Source: Gracilibacillus caseinilyticus (GTDB lineage: Bacteria; Bacillota; Bacilli; Bacillales; Amphibacillaceae). Taken from it: a stretch of 64,000 nt of DNA. Below, in pieces: positions 39,383-48,829 of this stretch. Both the position numbers and the translations under genes were made by a program. Positions within the stretch are counted from its first letter, which is position 1; the number at the start of each line of letters is the position of its first letter. The notes beneath the pieces are model-generated. The model was not told where the DNA came from and did not search any database. It saw nothing but the letters and a program-made list of their open reading frames with translations. The stretch covers positions 496,001 through 560,000 of the forward strand of contig NZ_CP095072.1 of assembly GCF_022919115.1 (NCBI RefSeq), written 5' to 3'.

Positions 39383-40753
39383 CTAACCGATTATCATCTT
39401 TTCTTTTGGATAATGATAGCGATCTTTCACATCCTGTCCTCTTAAAAGGAAAAGGAATGAAAAAATACCGATGCGGCCGATAAACATTAAGACAATAATG
39501 ATCAATTTTCCAGCGATAGATAAGTCAGGGGTAATGCCCATCGATAAGCCCGTTGTTCCAAATGCTGAGAATGCCTCAAATACGAGAGCCATATTGTTTA
39601 AAGGTTCAATCCAAATCAACAGGGTAATGGCTCCCCCACATAACATTAAGGCCGTGGTAGCGACGATAAATGAGCGTGAAACATCATCTGGATCAACTTC
39701 CCGTCTAAATACCTTGATCGTGTCATGCCCTTTCGCATAATGAAAAATTGCCAGCATCATAATTGCAAATGTTGTCGTCCTGATTCCGCCACCTACACTG
39801 CTTGGAGAGGCACCAATGAACATAAGCGCACAAAGTAAAAGTAAGGTGGGTGTACTAAATTCCGACACATCCATTGTAGCTAAACCGCCATTCCGTGTTG
39901 TAACTGATTGGAAGAGGCTGTAAAACAATGATTCATGCCACGCTTTCCCCTGCAAAAAGTGGTGATATTCAAACATATAAATACCAAGAGCCCCTACGAT
40001 AATAAGAATAAAAAAAGTAATGGTTGTTACTTTTGTATACAACGAAAATTGATACTTCCATTCCAAATTTTTGTATCTGCCCCATAGTAATTCCTGCACC
40101 TCTAATAACACAGGAAAACCGATTGCACCCAAAATCAGCAACAGCATATTAATGAATTGTACATAATAGTCGTCCGCAAACGGGACTAACGAAGCACCTG
40201 TTATATCAAACCCCGCATTGGTCGTAGCACTAATCGATGCAAAAAAACCTTGCATAAATGCCTCCTGCCACGAATCGAAGTAACTTAAGAAATAAATGGC
40301 AAGTACAATACCACCAATAAATTCTATAACCAATACTGTCCGAAGAATCCGGACCATTAATTTCACAAGTCCTGCTAACGTGTTGCGGTTCTGATCAATC
40401 TGGATTAATTGTCTCGTACGAAAACCTACTTTTTTTCCGAGTAATATGTAGACAAAGGTTCCTAGCGTCATAATTCCAATTCCACCGAACTGGAGAACAA
40501 ATGCTAATGCAATATACCCTGCATAATTAAAAGTATCAGCTGTAGAAAAAACCGTTAAGCCCGTAACACTAATCGCACTGACCGCTGTAAAAAAACTATC
40601 CAGCCATGATACGTGCATCCCTTCTTGATGAAAAAAAGGCATGCGTAGCAGAACGGTGGAAAAAATTGCCGCAGATAAGTAAAATAACACAATTAGTTGT
40701 ATCCCTGATAGGTTTCCCAGTTTCTCATAAAGGGGTTTTATTTTAGCAAACAC
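39383..40753 (-). CDS. Ktr-type K+ transporter membrane subunit (KtrB/KtrD-like)
   Basis: The 456-residue paralogue of the next gene has the same four loops (AISVTGLTV, ATTNAGFDITGAS, SVTTRNGGLATMD, FGTTGLSMG). The second loop has NAGF instead of NGGL. The start is GTG 40753 with GGGA upstream. The tandem pair, 50 bp apart, probably arose by duplication and is transcribed together. Potassium uptake fits a salt-tolerant organism. Confidence 0.92.
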   Translation of the reverse strand: MFAKIKPLYEKLGNLSGIQLIVLFYLSAAIFSTVLLRMPFFHQEGMHVSWLDSFFTAVSAISVTGLTVFSTADTFNYAGYIALAFVLQFGGIGIMTLGTFVYILLGKKVGFRTRQLIQIDQNRNTLAGLVKLMVRILRTVLVIEFIGGIVLAIYFLSYFDSWQEAFMQGFFASISATTNAGFDITGASLVPFADDYYVQFINMLLLILGAIGFPVLLEVQELLWGRYKNLEWKYQFSLYTKVTTITFFILIIVGALGIYMFEYHHFLQGKAWHESLFYSLFQSVTTRNGGLATMDVSEFSTPTLLLLCALMFIGASPSSVGGGIRTTTFAIMMLAIFHYAKGHDTIKVFRREVDPDDVSRSFIVATTALMLCGGAITLLIWIEPLNNMALVFEAFSAFGTTGLSMGITPDLSIAGKLIIIVLMFIGRIGIFSFLFLLRGQDVKDRYHYPKEKMIIG

Positions 40754-40942
40754 CTTATTCCCTTCTTTCTTTATTCATAGCTACAAAGGTCATTATAGCA
40801 AAAAATAACCAGAAAGCTCTATTATACGAAAAAATCATCAATATTTTTATCAATTCTTTCAACAGACCTCCAATAGGACATGTTTTATTAAAATAGCATC
40901 GGGAAAATAATTATAGTAGTGAAAAATGGACGAGGTGATGAC

Positions 40943-41599
40943 ATGCTTACGATTATTTCATGGATTGCGCTTAGTGTCGGCATCGCAAGTGCGCTTATTA
41001 TACTGATCGATATTATTCGACACCCGCAAATGATGACAATTATGAACGTCGTTTGGCCAATAAATGGCTGGTTCTTTGGACCATTTGCCATATGGAGTTA
41101 TTATAAATGGGGCCGGTTAAAAGCGAAAAATCTTGATATCGAAGACAAGCGTGGCGAAGCGGCAAAAGTGTTTATGTCTACAAGTCACTGCTCTTCAGGT
41201 TGTACGTTAGGAGACGCAGTAGGTGTTCCTTTTGTTGCCATTACCGGTTTAACGATTGCAGGGTCTACATTATTTACCCATTATACTGTACAATTTATAT
41301 TGGCTTATTTATTTGGTATCATTTTTCAATTTTATGCGATCTATCCGATGCATAAGGATAAAGGTGTAGCACACGCTATCAGATCTGCCATTAAAGCCGA
41401 TTCCTTATCTTTAATAGCATTTGAAATTGGCATGTTTGGCTGGATGGCGATTGTTCACTTTCTGTTATTTACACAGCCACCCGAGCCAACGACGCCAACC
41501 TACTGGTTTATAATGCAAATTGCAATGATTTTAGGTTTTCTTACCAGTTATCCTGCCAATTGGCTACTTGTTAAACAAGGAATCAAAGAAGCTATGTAA
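40943..41599 (+). CDS. DUF4396-domain membrane protein
   Basis: The 218-residue protein has about six membrane segments and the conserved cysteine motif STSHCSSGCTLGD, which recalls metal binding in this family. The start ATG 40943 has GAGGTGAT just upstream; an earlier in-frame GTG is less likely. Its function is unknown. It is transcribed away from the ktr pair. Confidence 0.8.
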   Translation: MLTIISWIALSVGIASALIILIDIIRHPQMMTIMNVVWPINGWFFGPFAIWSYYKWGRLKAKNLDIEDKRGEAAKVFMSTSHCSSGCTLGDAVGVPFVAITGLTIAGSTLFTHYTVQFILAYLFGIIFQFYAIYPMHKDKGVAHAIRSAIKADSLSLIAFEIGMFGWMAIVHFLLFTQPPEPTTPTYWFIMQIAMILGFLTSYPANWLLVKQGIKEAM

Positions 41600-41660
41600 A
41601 TAGTGAAAAAAAAAAACGGGCATAACCCGGTCTTAACTACAAAATAATATACAACTACCT

Positions 41661-42520
41661 GTAATATGGATTATGTTAAGTGGCACATATCGGTCATTTT
41701 GAAATGATTCACCTTTACCAGCCACTTTTTGCCCTGTGGGAGTCTATGTGCCGCCTGCGCTATGGTATGGTACAGACTTTTTAAGGAGACAAAACCAGCC
41801 GGGAAACACCAGCATTTGTCTTCTTTCTTTTTAAACACTACAAATCTTGTTGCACTGCTACCCACTTTTGTCTTCTTTCTTCCTAAACGATACAAATCTC
41901 TGGCTACTGCTTCCCACTTTTGGTCCCTTTCTCGCTAAACAATACAAATCTCTGATGACTGCTACCCACTTTTGGTCCCTTTCTCGCTAAACGATACAGG
42001 GCGTTTTTGATCGAATGCTCCCCTCTTTCGACCATTAACCGCATCTCACATACAGCTATGAAATAATTTACACATTTTACCACAATTCGTACTATAGTCT
42101 GTTTTATTCCAAATAATTACACAATTAAAATATGCCTTCTTGGCGTAGATGTCTAACATACTCTATCAATAGCTTCGTTTCTTCTTTTCTATAAAAAAGT
42201 AGACACTTCACTCCAACAACTATTGACGTGCGCCCACTGGAAACGAAGCAATTTTTAGGAGCTTTGGGGGAGTGCTACAGCATTTGTAACAGCTAAAAGT
42301 AAGGATTTTAAGCATTGTTACAGTGAATGATGAAATCGGTGGAGACTGCCCAAAATGCTACCTCTTGCGTCAGTTGTAAAACCAATACTAGGACGTAGAC
42401 CAACCACGGAGACTCCCGCGCGCGGGACATGCAGGACGCGGAGTGGTTGGCCGGATCGGTCTCCCACTGAAACATTTCAAAGTTACCACTGTGTTAGTTG
42501 ACATAATCCATATTATATAA
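41661..42520. repeat. Intergenic element with terminal inverted repeats, expanded copy (860 bp)
   Basis: The left end GTAATATGGATTATGTTAAG and the right end TGACATAATCCATATTATAT are inverted repeats matching the other copies. The right-hand hairpin module (GACCAACCACGGAGACTCCC to GAGTGGTTGGCC, about 42395-42455) is conserved. The middle is replaced by a minisatellite and unrelated AT-rich DNA. Confidence 0.7.
41815..42000. repeat. 52-bp tandem repeat (about 3.6 copies)
   Basis: Units begin with TTTGTC or TTTGGTC at 41815, 41867, 41919 and 41971, exactly 52 bp apart. Each has a TTTCT-CTAAAC-ATACAAATCT-CACT-GCTACCCAC-like order with some base changes. Confidence 0.88.
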
Positions 42521-42575
42521 GCACCCATCAATCATGTTTAGCATGTTTACTTCTATGACTTTACTTTTATATTTT

Positions 42576-43628
42576 CTAAGATCCCATCATTACCTCTTGC
42601 TTCATTTCCAAATCCTCCAATAAATGATATTGCGGTGGTACTCGATCCCCATCAGTATTAAAGAAAAACAAATTCCTTTTTGCGAAATGGAGTTTTATAG
42701 TGCCGTTAATCGCTTCCCATTCACTCGGAGTCTTTACATTTAATTTTCCGTAATCGGTTTGCACACGATAAATGGTTTCACCACCAAGCTGTTCAGTAGA
42801 AAGAAGCTCTCCTTCTAAGCAATAATCAAAGCTATCATTTACTACTTCTGTCGTCATACTGATTTTTTCAGGACGAATCCCTATCTTGTATTCTCCCATT
42901 TCCATGATATTCACTGGCGGTGAACCGATAAATTGTGCGACGAACAGATTCTGCGGGTTGGTATAAATATCTTTCGGTGTACCCTGCTGCATGACTTTGC
43001 CCTGGTTTAAAATAATAATGTACGATCCCATCGACATCGCCTCTATCTGGTCATGGGTGACATATAAGAATGTCGTTTTTAATTGTTGATGCAGTTCGAT
43101 CAGTTCCTGACGCATGTGATTACGCAATTTGGCATCGAGATTGGATAATGGTTCATCCATAAAAAATGCGCCAGGCCGTTTCACAATCGCTCTCGCCAGT
43201 GCCACACGCTGTCTTTGCCCTCCGGATAACTGTTTTGGCCGCTTTTGTGCATGTTCTTTTAGTTCTACCATTTGCAGGACGTTGTCAATTATCGATTTCC
43301 TTTCCTCTTTCGTAACTTTTTTAATTTTTAAACCATACTCGATATTTTGATATACTGTCATATGCGGATAAAGTGCATAATTCTGGAAAACCATCGCAAT
43401 ATTGCGATCTTTTGGTTCCTTTTCCGTAATATCATCGGTGTCCATTAAAATTCTGCCGGATGACTCCTCTTCCAGACCAGCCAAAATTCTCAACAATGTC
43501 GATTTACCACAGCCAGAAGGACCTAGCAGGATCGTGAAGGAACCATCTTCGATCTCCAAATTAATATCATTTAGCACATTTGACTTTCCAAAAGATTTAT
43601 TCAGGTTTTCTAATGTTATATTCGCCAC
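42576..43628 (-). CDS. ABC transporter ATP-binding protein, UgpC/MsmX type
   Basis: The 350-residue protein has Walker A GPSGCGKST, the signature LSGGQRQRVALARA, Walker B AFFMDEPLSNLD and the C-terminal TOBE region of ATPases that serve sugar and glycerophosphate importers. It is the last gene of the operon and should power the two permeases upstream. The end has no visible terminator before the repeat element. Confidence 0.93.
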   Translation of the reverse strand: MANITLENLNKSFGKSNVLNDINLEIEDGSFTILLGPSGCGKSTLLRILAGLEEESSGRILMDTDDITEKEPKDRNIAMVFQNYALYPHMTVYQNIEYGLKIKKVTKEERKSIIDNVLQMVELKEHAQKRPKQLSGGQRQRVALARAIVKRPGAFFMDEPLSNLDAKLRNHMRQELIELHQQLKTTFLYVTHDQIEAMSMGSYIIILNQGKVMQQGTPKDIYTNPQNLFVAQFIGSPPVNIMEMGEYKIGIRPEKISMTTEVVNDSFDYCLEGELLSTEQLGGETIYRVQTDYGKLNVKTPSEWEAINGTIKLHFAKRNLFFFNTDGDRVPPQYHLLEDLEMKQEVMMGS

Positions 43629-43648
43629 TGTTCTCCCTCTTTTCTGTT

Positions 43649-44470
43649 TTATTTAATACCATAACGGACAAACGACTCAATAATATGTTTTCTTAGTAAG
43701 AAATAAATCAGTAAAATCGGTAAACATGAAATAGTTGTCGCAGCCATCAAGGAGCCCCACATGTTGACATCGGAATTGACAAAGGAACGTAAACCAATTT
43801 GAATTGGTGAATTCTCCATTTCCGTTGTAATCAACATCGGCCAGAGATATTCATTCCATCCACTGATAAATAATAAGATTCCTAAAGAAGCTACCGTTGA
43901 CTTAATATTAGGTAATATAATTTTGACTAGAATAAAGAAATCCTTCTCCCCATCCAACCTCGCCGATTCAATTAATGCCTGCGGGAAGGAACGAAAACTT
44001 TGATACAGTGACAAAATGGCAAAAGTCGAAACAGATAAAGGAATAACAATACCAATCAATGTTTCATTTAAACCTAGCTGATTGATCAGTACGTAGTTTG
44101 GAATCATAATGACCTGCATCGGTATTAGCCATGACAGACTTAATATTGTATAAATAATGGTGGCACCTTTTACTTGCCACCTCACTAAAGCATAGCTCGT
44201 TAAGATACTGGTAACCAATTGCAATGCCGTTAACAGAATGGCGACAACAAATGAGTTAAGCATCATTCGTAAAATCGGCATTTCCTGAAAGGCATATATG
44301 TAGTTTTGAAACGTAGGAACCATCGGTATTAAGGAAGATGTGAATATTTCACTTTCGTTTTTAAACGATGAAATGATCATCCAATACAACGGAAACATCG
44401 CCAGCAGACTGAACACAATCATAATAAAATGCTGAAATACAGTCACGAATGTGAATCGTTTATGCTTCAT
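43649..44470 (-). CDS. ABC transporter permease (UgpE-like)
   Basis: The 273-residue inner-membrane protein has six membrane segments and the EAA loop ESARLDGEKDFFILVKIILPNIK for docking to the ATPase. It belongs to the carbohydrate/glycerophosphate CUT1 group. It is separated from the other permease gene by 12 bp. Confidence 0.92.
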   Translation of the reverse strand: MKHKRFTFVTVFQHFIMIVFSLLAMFPLYWMIISSFKNESEIFTSSLIPMVPTFQNYIYAFQEMPILRMMLNSFVVAILLTALQLVTSILTSYALVRWQVKGATIIYTILSLSWLIPMQVIMIPNYVLINQLGLNETLIGIVIPLSVSTFAILSLYQSFRSFPQALIESARLDGEKDFFILVKIILPNIKSTVASLGILLFISGWNEYLWPMLITTEMENSPIQIGLRSFVNSDVNMWGSLMAATTISCLPILLIYFLLRKHIIESFVRYGIK

Positions 44471-44482
44471 CAGTGAGCCTCC

Positions 44483-45445
44483 CTAGTTATCATAAAAAGC
44501 ATATTTTTTTGAAAACAGATTAAAAACAAATGCGATGATTCCGAACACGACAAAGAACATCAGGGCTGCGGCAGCACTAAGACCAACATCCATATTGGCA
44601 AAACCATATTTGTACATCTCATAATATATATTGGTCGATGTACCAAAAGGTCCCCCACGAGTTAACATATCGATATAAGCAAATGTCCATTGGCTCGAAA
44701 ATAGTAAGCTCATCATTAGAATCAACAGAATCATCGGAGACAATAACGGTAATGTCAAATCCTTAAATTGCTGAAAACGACTCGCGCCATCAAGTGAGAT
44801 TGCCTCATAATAATCCTTGCTAATCCCCGTCAATGCAGCGGAAAATAAGATTGTTCCAAAGCCCATCATCTTCCATCCCGTAATAAACAAAATCAACCAC
44901 TTGGCAAATAACGGATCGGAAAAGAATGCGATGTTTGTATTAATAATACCTAGATCTAATAAAACGGTATTAACTAAACCATTTGTCGGGTGAAACATCC
45001 AGCGCCATATCGCTCCATCCGAGACAGGGGCTAAAATTAACGGAATAAAAAACATCGTCCGATATACGTTCTTCATTTTTCCTTCCATATTATGCGTCGC
45101 CACAGCAAGGATTAACGGAATGATAATCGAAAAGGGTATGATCCCAACCGTATAAAAAACAGTATTCAAAATGGACACACCAAAATCCTTGCTTGTTAAG
45201 AGCCGAACAAAATTTTCAAATCCTACCGGACTGGGCACTGTCCCCGGAACCATCCCCCACTTTTGAAATGCTAGAGAAAAAGTAGAAAACAACGGATAAT
45301 ACATCCAAATCCACAACAACAGAAAGGTAGGCAATAGATACAAGTACGGCTTGGCAAATAATCGTAATTTCTTGGCAGTGAATTTTTTCGATGGAACAGA
45401 CTCCAATGTCGAAATCCCGATCGAATTTCCTTGATTATTTCGCAT
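44483..45445 (-). CDS. ABC transporter permease (UgpA-like)
   Basis: The 320-residue protein has a long N-terminal cytosolic stretch, six membrane segments and the EAA motif EAISLDGASRFQQFKDLTLPLL. Together with the next gene it forms the membrane channel. Confidence 0.92.
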   Translation of the reverse strand: MRNNQGNSIGISTLESVPSKKFTAKKLRLFAKPYLYLLPTFLLLWIWMYYPLFSTFSLAFQKWGMVPGTVPSPVGFENFVRLLTSKDFGVSILNTVFYTVGIIPFSIIIPLILAVATHNMEGKMKNVYRTMFFIPLILAPVSDGAIWRWMFHPTNGLVNTVLLDLGIINTNIAFFSDPLFAKWLILFITGWKMMGFGTILFSAALTGISKDYYEAISLDGASRFQQFKDLTLPLLSPMILLILMMSLLFSSQWTFAYIDMLTRGGPFGTSTNIYYEMYKYGFANMDVGLSAAAALMFFVVFGIIAFVFNLFSKKYAFYDN

Positions 45446-45535
45446 ATCCTTCCATCCCTTATTCTTTAGAATTTGTATATCACTCGGCTTGCAAAAAGGG
45501 AAACCTCCCCCCCTTTTTCACAAGCAAGTATGCCA

Positions 45536-46867
45536 TTATTTTAATAAACCATTAATTTCTTCTTGTGCATTGTTTAACGTATCTGCAACATCTGCATCTG
45601 TTGTAATTGCCTCCACAATCGCATCTGTGAAAATGGCTGATGTCTCTGCAGCGTTTTCTCCTGGCCAAATCGTAGTTGGTTGAATCTCTTCTAGTTGTTC
45701 TAAATTGATTTTATAAAGAGGATTTTCCTCAACAAATGGCTTTAAATATTCCTCTTGATCTGCCAGTTCTGTTCTTAACGGTAAATATCCAATTTCCTGT
45801 GTAATCGTTGTATATCCTTCAGCACCCGTCACATATTTAATGAATTCCCATGTCGCTGCTCGTTTTTCATCTGTATCGGGACGGACAGTAAGTGCACTTC
45901 CTGAATTGACAGGCACGCTTGGCTGATCACCGAATTGCGGTAACGGTCCGCCATACAACTCCCACCCGCCTGCTTCTGCAGCTGCTTTCATCCCACTATG
46001 CAAGGCCGTTGATGTAATATACATACCTAAATTACCAGCAAGAAACTGTTCAGGGACTTCTGTCGTGGAGCCAACTGCATGGGCACCGCTTTGGTAAATG
46101 TCCTTCCATATTTCCACTGCTTCGATGCCTTCTTCACTTGCAAACATTGCCTCAGATCGGTCTTCCGAAAGAATCTGTGCACCATTACTGAAGAAGACGC
46201 CATCTGTTACCCAGCCATTATCAGGCTCAAGTGCAAATCCGTCTTTTCCGGTCTCTTCTTTGATTTGCACGGCATATTCCTTCACTTCTGCCCATGTTTC
46301 AGGAGGATCATTAGGATCTAATCCTGCTTCTTCAAAGATCGAACCATTAATAAACACAATCGGTGTACTGAAGGTAAATGCTAATCCGTACATTTTGCCA
46401 TCGATCACACCTAATTGTCGTGCATTTTCAGAGATTCCTTGTAAATGTTCTTCTAACTCATCTTCTGGAAAAACATCTTCATACGCTTGAAAACCAAGTG
46501 ATAACCTGGATGCGTCCAACATCGGGAAGACGTTCTGTACGATATCTACTTCTTTCCCCGCTACAATATCTGCACGATACTGTTGGAAGTTCGGATCGGC
46601 TACCCCCTCTACTACGACACCTTTTTCTTTTCCGACAGTTTCATTAAAATCATTAATCAGCTTCTTCATCCCTTCTTTCATTGTCGGATATGCCAGGCTG
46701 TATGAATAGAAGGTAATCTTCGTCGGATTTTCTGGATCTAATTCAGGCAAAGTCGTTGTCGCTTCCCCTTCGCTTGCATTGGCATCCTGCACAGAACCAA
46801 TTCCACAAGCCGACAAAAGTAATAGCACTACAGTAAAAACAATCAGGTTTTTGAGATATTTAGCCAT
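45536..46867 (-). CDS. Extracellular solute-binding lipoprotein (UgpB-like)
   Basis: The 443-residue protein has a lipoprotein signal with lipobox LLSAC (lipidated Cys21), then a family 1 solute-binding fold. The segments TKITFYSYSLAYPTMKEGM, MYITSTALHSGM and WEFIKYVTGAEGY are typical. UgpB homologues bind sn-glycerol-3-phosphate or glycerophosphodiesters; the ligand here is inferred from the phosphatase neighbours. The 90-bp gap to the permease contains only a C/T-rich patch. Confidence 0.9.
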   Translation of the reverse strand: MAKYLKNLIVFTVVLLLLSACGIGSVQDANASEGEATTTLPELDPENPTKITFYSYSLAYPTMKEGMKKLINDFNETVGKEKGVVVEGVADPNFQQYRADIVAGKEVDIVQNVFPMLDASRLSLGFQAYEDVFPEDELEEHLQGISENARQLGVIDGKMYGLAFTFSTPIVFINGSIFEEAGLDPNDPPETWAEVKEYAVQIKEETGKDGFALEPDNGWVTDGVFFSNGAQILSEDRSEAMFASEEGIEAVEIWKDIYQSGAHAVGSTTEVPEQFLAGNLGMYITSTALHSGMKAAAEAGGWELYGGPLPQFGDQPSVPVNSGSALTVRPDTDEKRAATWEFIKYVTGAEGYTTITQEIGYLPLRTELADQEEYLKPFVEENPLYKINLEQLEEIQPTTIWPGENAAETSAIFTDAIVEAITTDADVADTLNNAQEEINGLLK

Positions 46868-46882
46868 TTGTTTGCCTCCTCT

Positions 46883-47704
46883 TTAAGCGTGTGTCATTTC
46901 GTCAATGCTATAACTGAATAGCACTTTATTTGTTTCTGGTACACGATTGACTTGTATTTTCAACTGTTTGTTTTGGATTGTGCAAACGTTAAATGCACTA
47001 TTATTTGTAAAATGAGCTTGGACACCATCAAATTCTACGCCGAAGCAAGAACCTTCTGCAGCAGACGAAATAAAACCCGGGTATTGCTCGATTAGATTTT
47101 GATGAATATGTCCACTTAACACAGCGAACACTTCATCTTGATTTTGGACAACATTTAGTAATTCTTTTGAATTTTTCAAACTGTGTTCACCGAATGTTTG
47201 CTCCTCATCAATTGGATGATGGACGACAACGATAGAGCCATTTTCCGTTGTTTCTGCTAACTGTGCTTTTAACCATGTCAATTGCTCTTCACTTACAAGG
47301 CCAGTTCCACTCTTATCGTAGCTGGAATCTAATACGATTAAACGATAGCCATTGATCGCTTCTGTATAGAATAGCTCATCATTGCAATCTGTTTTCCCGT
47401 GGAATGTTTCCCAGTAAGCAGCAGTAACATCATGGTTACCTAAGCTAAGATATACAGGTAATGTGGTGTGTTCTTCCAGTAAAGCTTTATAATACTGGTA
47501 ATCTCCCACACCACCTTCATGTACCAGATCACCTGATATCAGTATAAAATCAAGTTGTTCTTTATTATTTTCAGCAAATTGCAAGATTTTTGTTAATTGA
47601 GAGCTTGGGTTTGTGTTGATTTTGTCCAACCCTTCTAAAAAGCTTCCTTCATACTCTCTTAAAACATGGGTATCTGTTAAATGGATAAATTTTAATTCAC
47701 TCAT
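46883..47704 (-). CDS. Metallophosphoesterase (CpdA/GpdQ-like)
   Basis: The calcineurin-like motifs are all present: the early Asp-x-His in LTDTHV, ISGDLVHEG, LGNHDVT, VVHHP and LSGHIHQN. The 273-residue enzyme lacks a signal peptide and is cytosolic. Relatives cleave cyclic nucleotides or glycerophosphodiesters. Next to a Ugp-type importer, a glycerophosphodiester substrate is plausible. I start at ATG 47704 with GGGAGAGG upstream, not at the earlier frame opening (47737). Confidence 0.9.
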   Translation of the reverse strand: MSELKFIHLTDTHVLREYEGSFLEGLDKINTNPSSQLTKILQFAENNKEQLDFILISGDLVHEGGVGDYQYYKALLEEHTTLPVYLSLGNHDVTAAYWETFHGKTDCNDELFYTEAINGYRLIVLDSSYDKSGTGLVSEEQLTWLKAQLAETTENGSIVVVHHPIDEEQTFGEHSLKNSKELLNVVQNQDEVFAVLSGHIHQNLIEQYPGFISSAAEGSCFGVEFDGVQAHFTNNSAFNVCTIQNKQLKIQVNRVPETNKVLFSYSIDEMTHA

Positions 47705-47724
47705 TATGAACACCTCTCCCTTTT

Positions 47725-48516
47725 TTATTCTAAGCAATAATCTTGTATTGCCTTGCGATCTTCAGCAGTTATGCCGTATTCTTGTTCGAGAAAAGCTTCA
47801 AAGCTATCATAGTTTTGCAAGATATTTTGATAAGACATGTCAATATAGCGTTCTTGTAATAAAAATTGCTCTTTGAATTTAGCTGCCTGTTCTTCTGAAA
47901 CCATTCCATTTAACTTTTGAAAAATTTCACTATGGTACCCGTCTAATAGCACATTGGATAATAAGAAATCTTCTACTATTACTTCCCAATCGACCCCTAG
48001 TGTTAATAGAATCAGCATGCTTCCTACACCCGTTCTGTCTCTCCCTCCCGCACAATGCTGTACTAATGGGAGATTTAATCCCGGATTCTTTAATAGTGAC
48101 ATTAAATGATAATAGGAAGGGTTTCCAACTGGAATACTTTTGTACAGCTCCATTAAAAGGTCATTAGCGAAATATTCAAACTTCTCTGATTGCATGAATT
48201 CTTCGAGCGAATTATATGCTGGTTTTCCTGTTTCCTGATTGACCGATACTCTTATATAATTGACTCTTTCTAAATGAGGATCAGGTCTCTTGGTTGCCTC
48301 ATCTGCAGTTCTGTAATCAAAAATCGTTCGGATGGCGATTTTTTGAATGTACGCTTTATCTTCTGCCGTCATATCTGTCAGGTCAGCTGCTCGAAATAGT
48401 AACCCTTTCTTGATAAAACGGCCATCCTTTGTTTTGATTCCACCCAAATCGCGGAAATTCATTACACCTTCTAGGTTAATCGGTTGACTGCTGTTTGCTT
48501 GTACATCGACACTCAC
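47725..48516 (-). CDS. Tyrosine-phosphatase-like enzyme (Y_phosphatase3 type)
   Basis: The 263-residue protein has the P-loop HCAGGRDRTG with catalytic Cys and Arg, and the N-terminal NFRDLGGIKTKDGRFIKKG hallmark of the PF13350 group, whose members remove phosphate from proteins, lipids or inositol phosphates. It is the first gene of the operon. The start is GTG 48516 with AAAGGAG nine bases upstream. Its place beside an importer argues for a catabolic role rather than signalling. Confidence 0.9.
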   Translation of the reverse strand: MSVDVQANSSQPINLEGVMNFRDLGGIKTKDGRFIKKGLLFRAADLTDMTAEDKAYIQKIAIRTIFDYRTADEATKRPDPHLERVNYIRVSVNQETGKPAYNSLEEFMQSEKFEYFANDLLMELYKSIPVGNPSYYHLMSLLKNPGLNLPLVQHCAGGRDRTGVGSMLILLTLGVDWEVIVEDFLLSNVLLDGYHSEIFQKLNGMVSEEQAAKFKEQFLLQERYIDMSYQNILQNYDSFEAFLEQEYGITAEDRKAIQDYCLE

Positions 48517-48829
48517 GATTCATTTCTCCTTTATTTGTTTGGTAGGTACTATCATGAAAGTTATCATCACTCCCTTTCTTTGATTCTAATCCTTTATATT
48601 AAGTAGCATACTACTAGAATGTTAATTAAGTTTGAAGGAAATGTAAAAGTTTCATAAAGTGAGACGTATCAATGGGTTAACGTACGTTATGTCCTGCTTG
48701 AGTCTTTATATGATTGAGCGAATTAGTAGATTTTCATAAAATGAAACTAATGCTTTTCAGTCCTGTAAGTTTGATGTATTCTTATTACAATGAGTCATTA
48801 AGATTTGTCATATGAAGGGACTTTTGTAT
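48517..48829. other. Divergent promoter region between the phosphatase operon and the GntR gene
   Basis: Apart from the palindrome at 48602-48615 and AT-rich promoter-like stretches, nothing more is visible. Confidence 0.5.
48602..48615. promoter_or_regulatory. Candidate GntR operator
   Basis: The imperfect palindrome AGTAGCATACTACT lies in the divergent region. On the minus strand it sits between a weak TAACAT and a TAATAT element 17 bp apart, so a bound regulator would block the operon promoter. Confidence 0.4.

Larger units (their letters stand above)
41600..42575. other. Long intergenic region with repeat element and minisatellite
   Basis: Almost the whole gap is taken by a third copy of the intergenic element (41661-42520), which contains the 52-bp tandem repeat. 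No gene is seen. Confidence 0.6.

Noticed and set aside
41800..42000. CRISPR array reading of the 52-bp repeats
   Set aside because: The whole unit is repeated without unique spacers and no cas gene is near.
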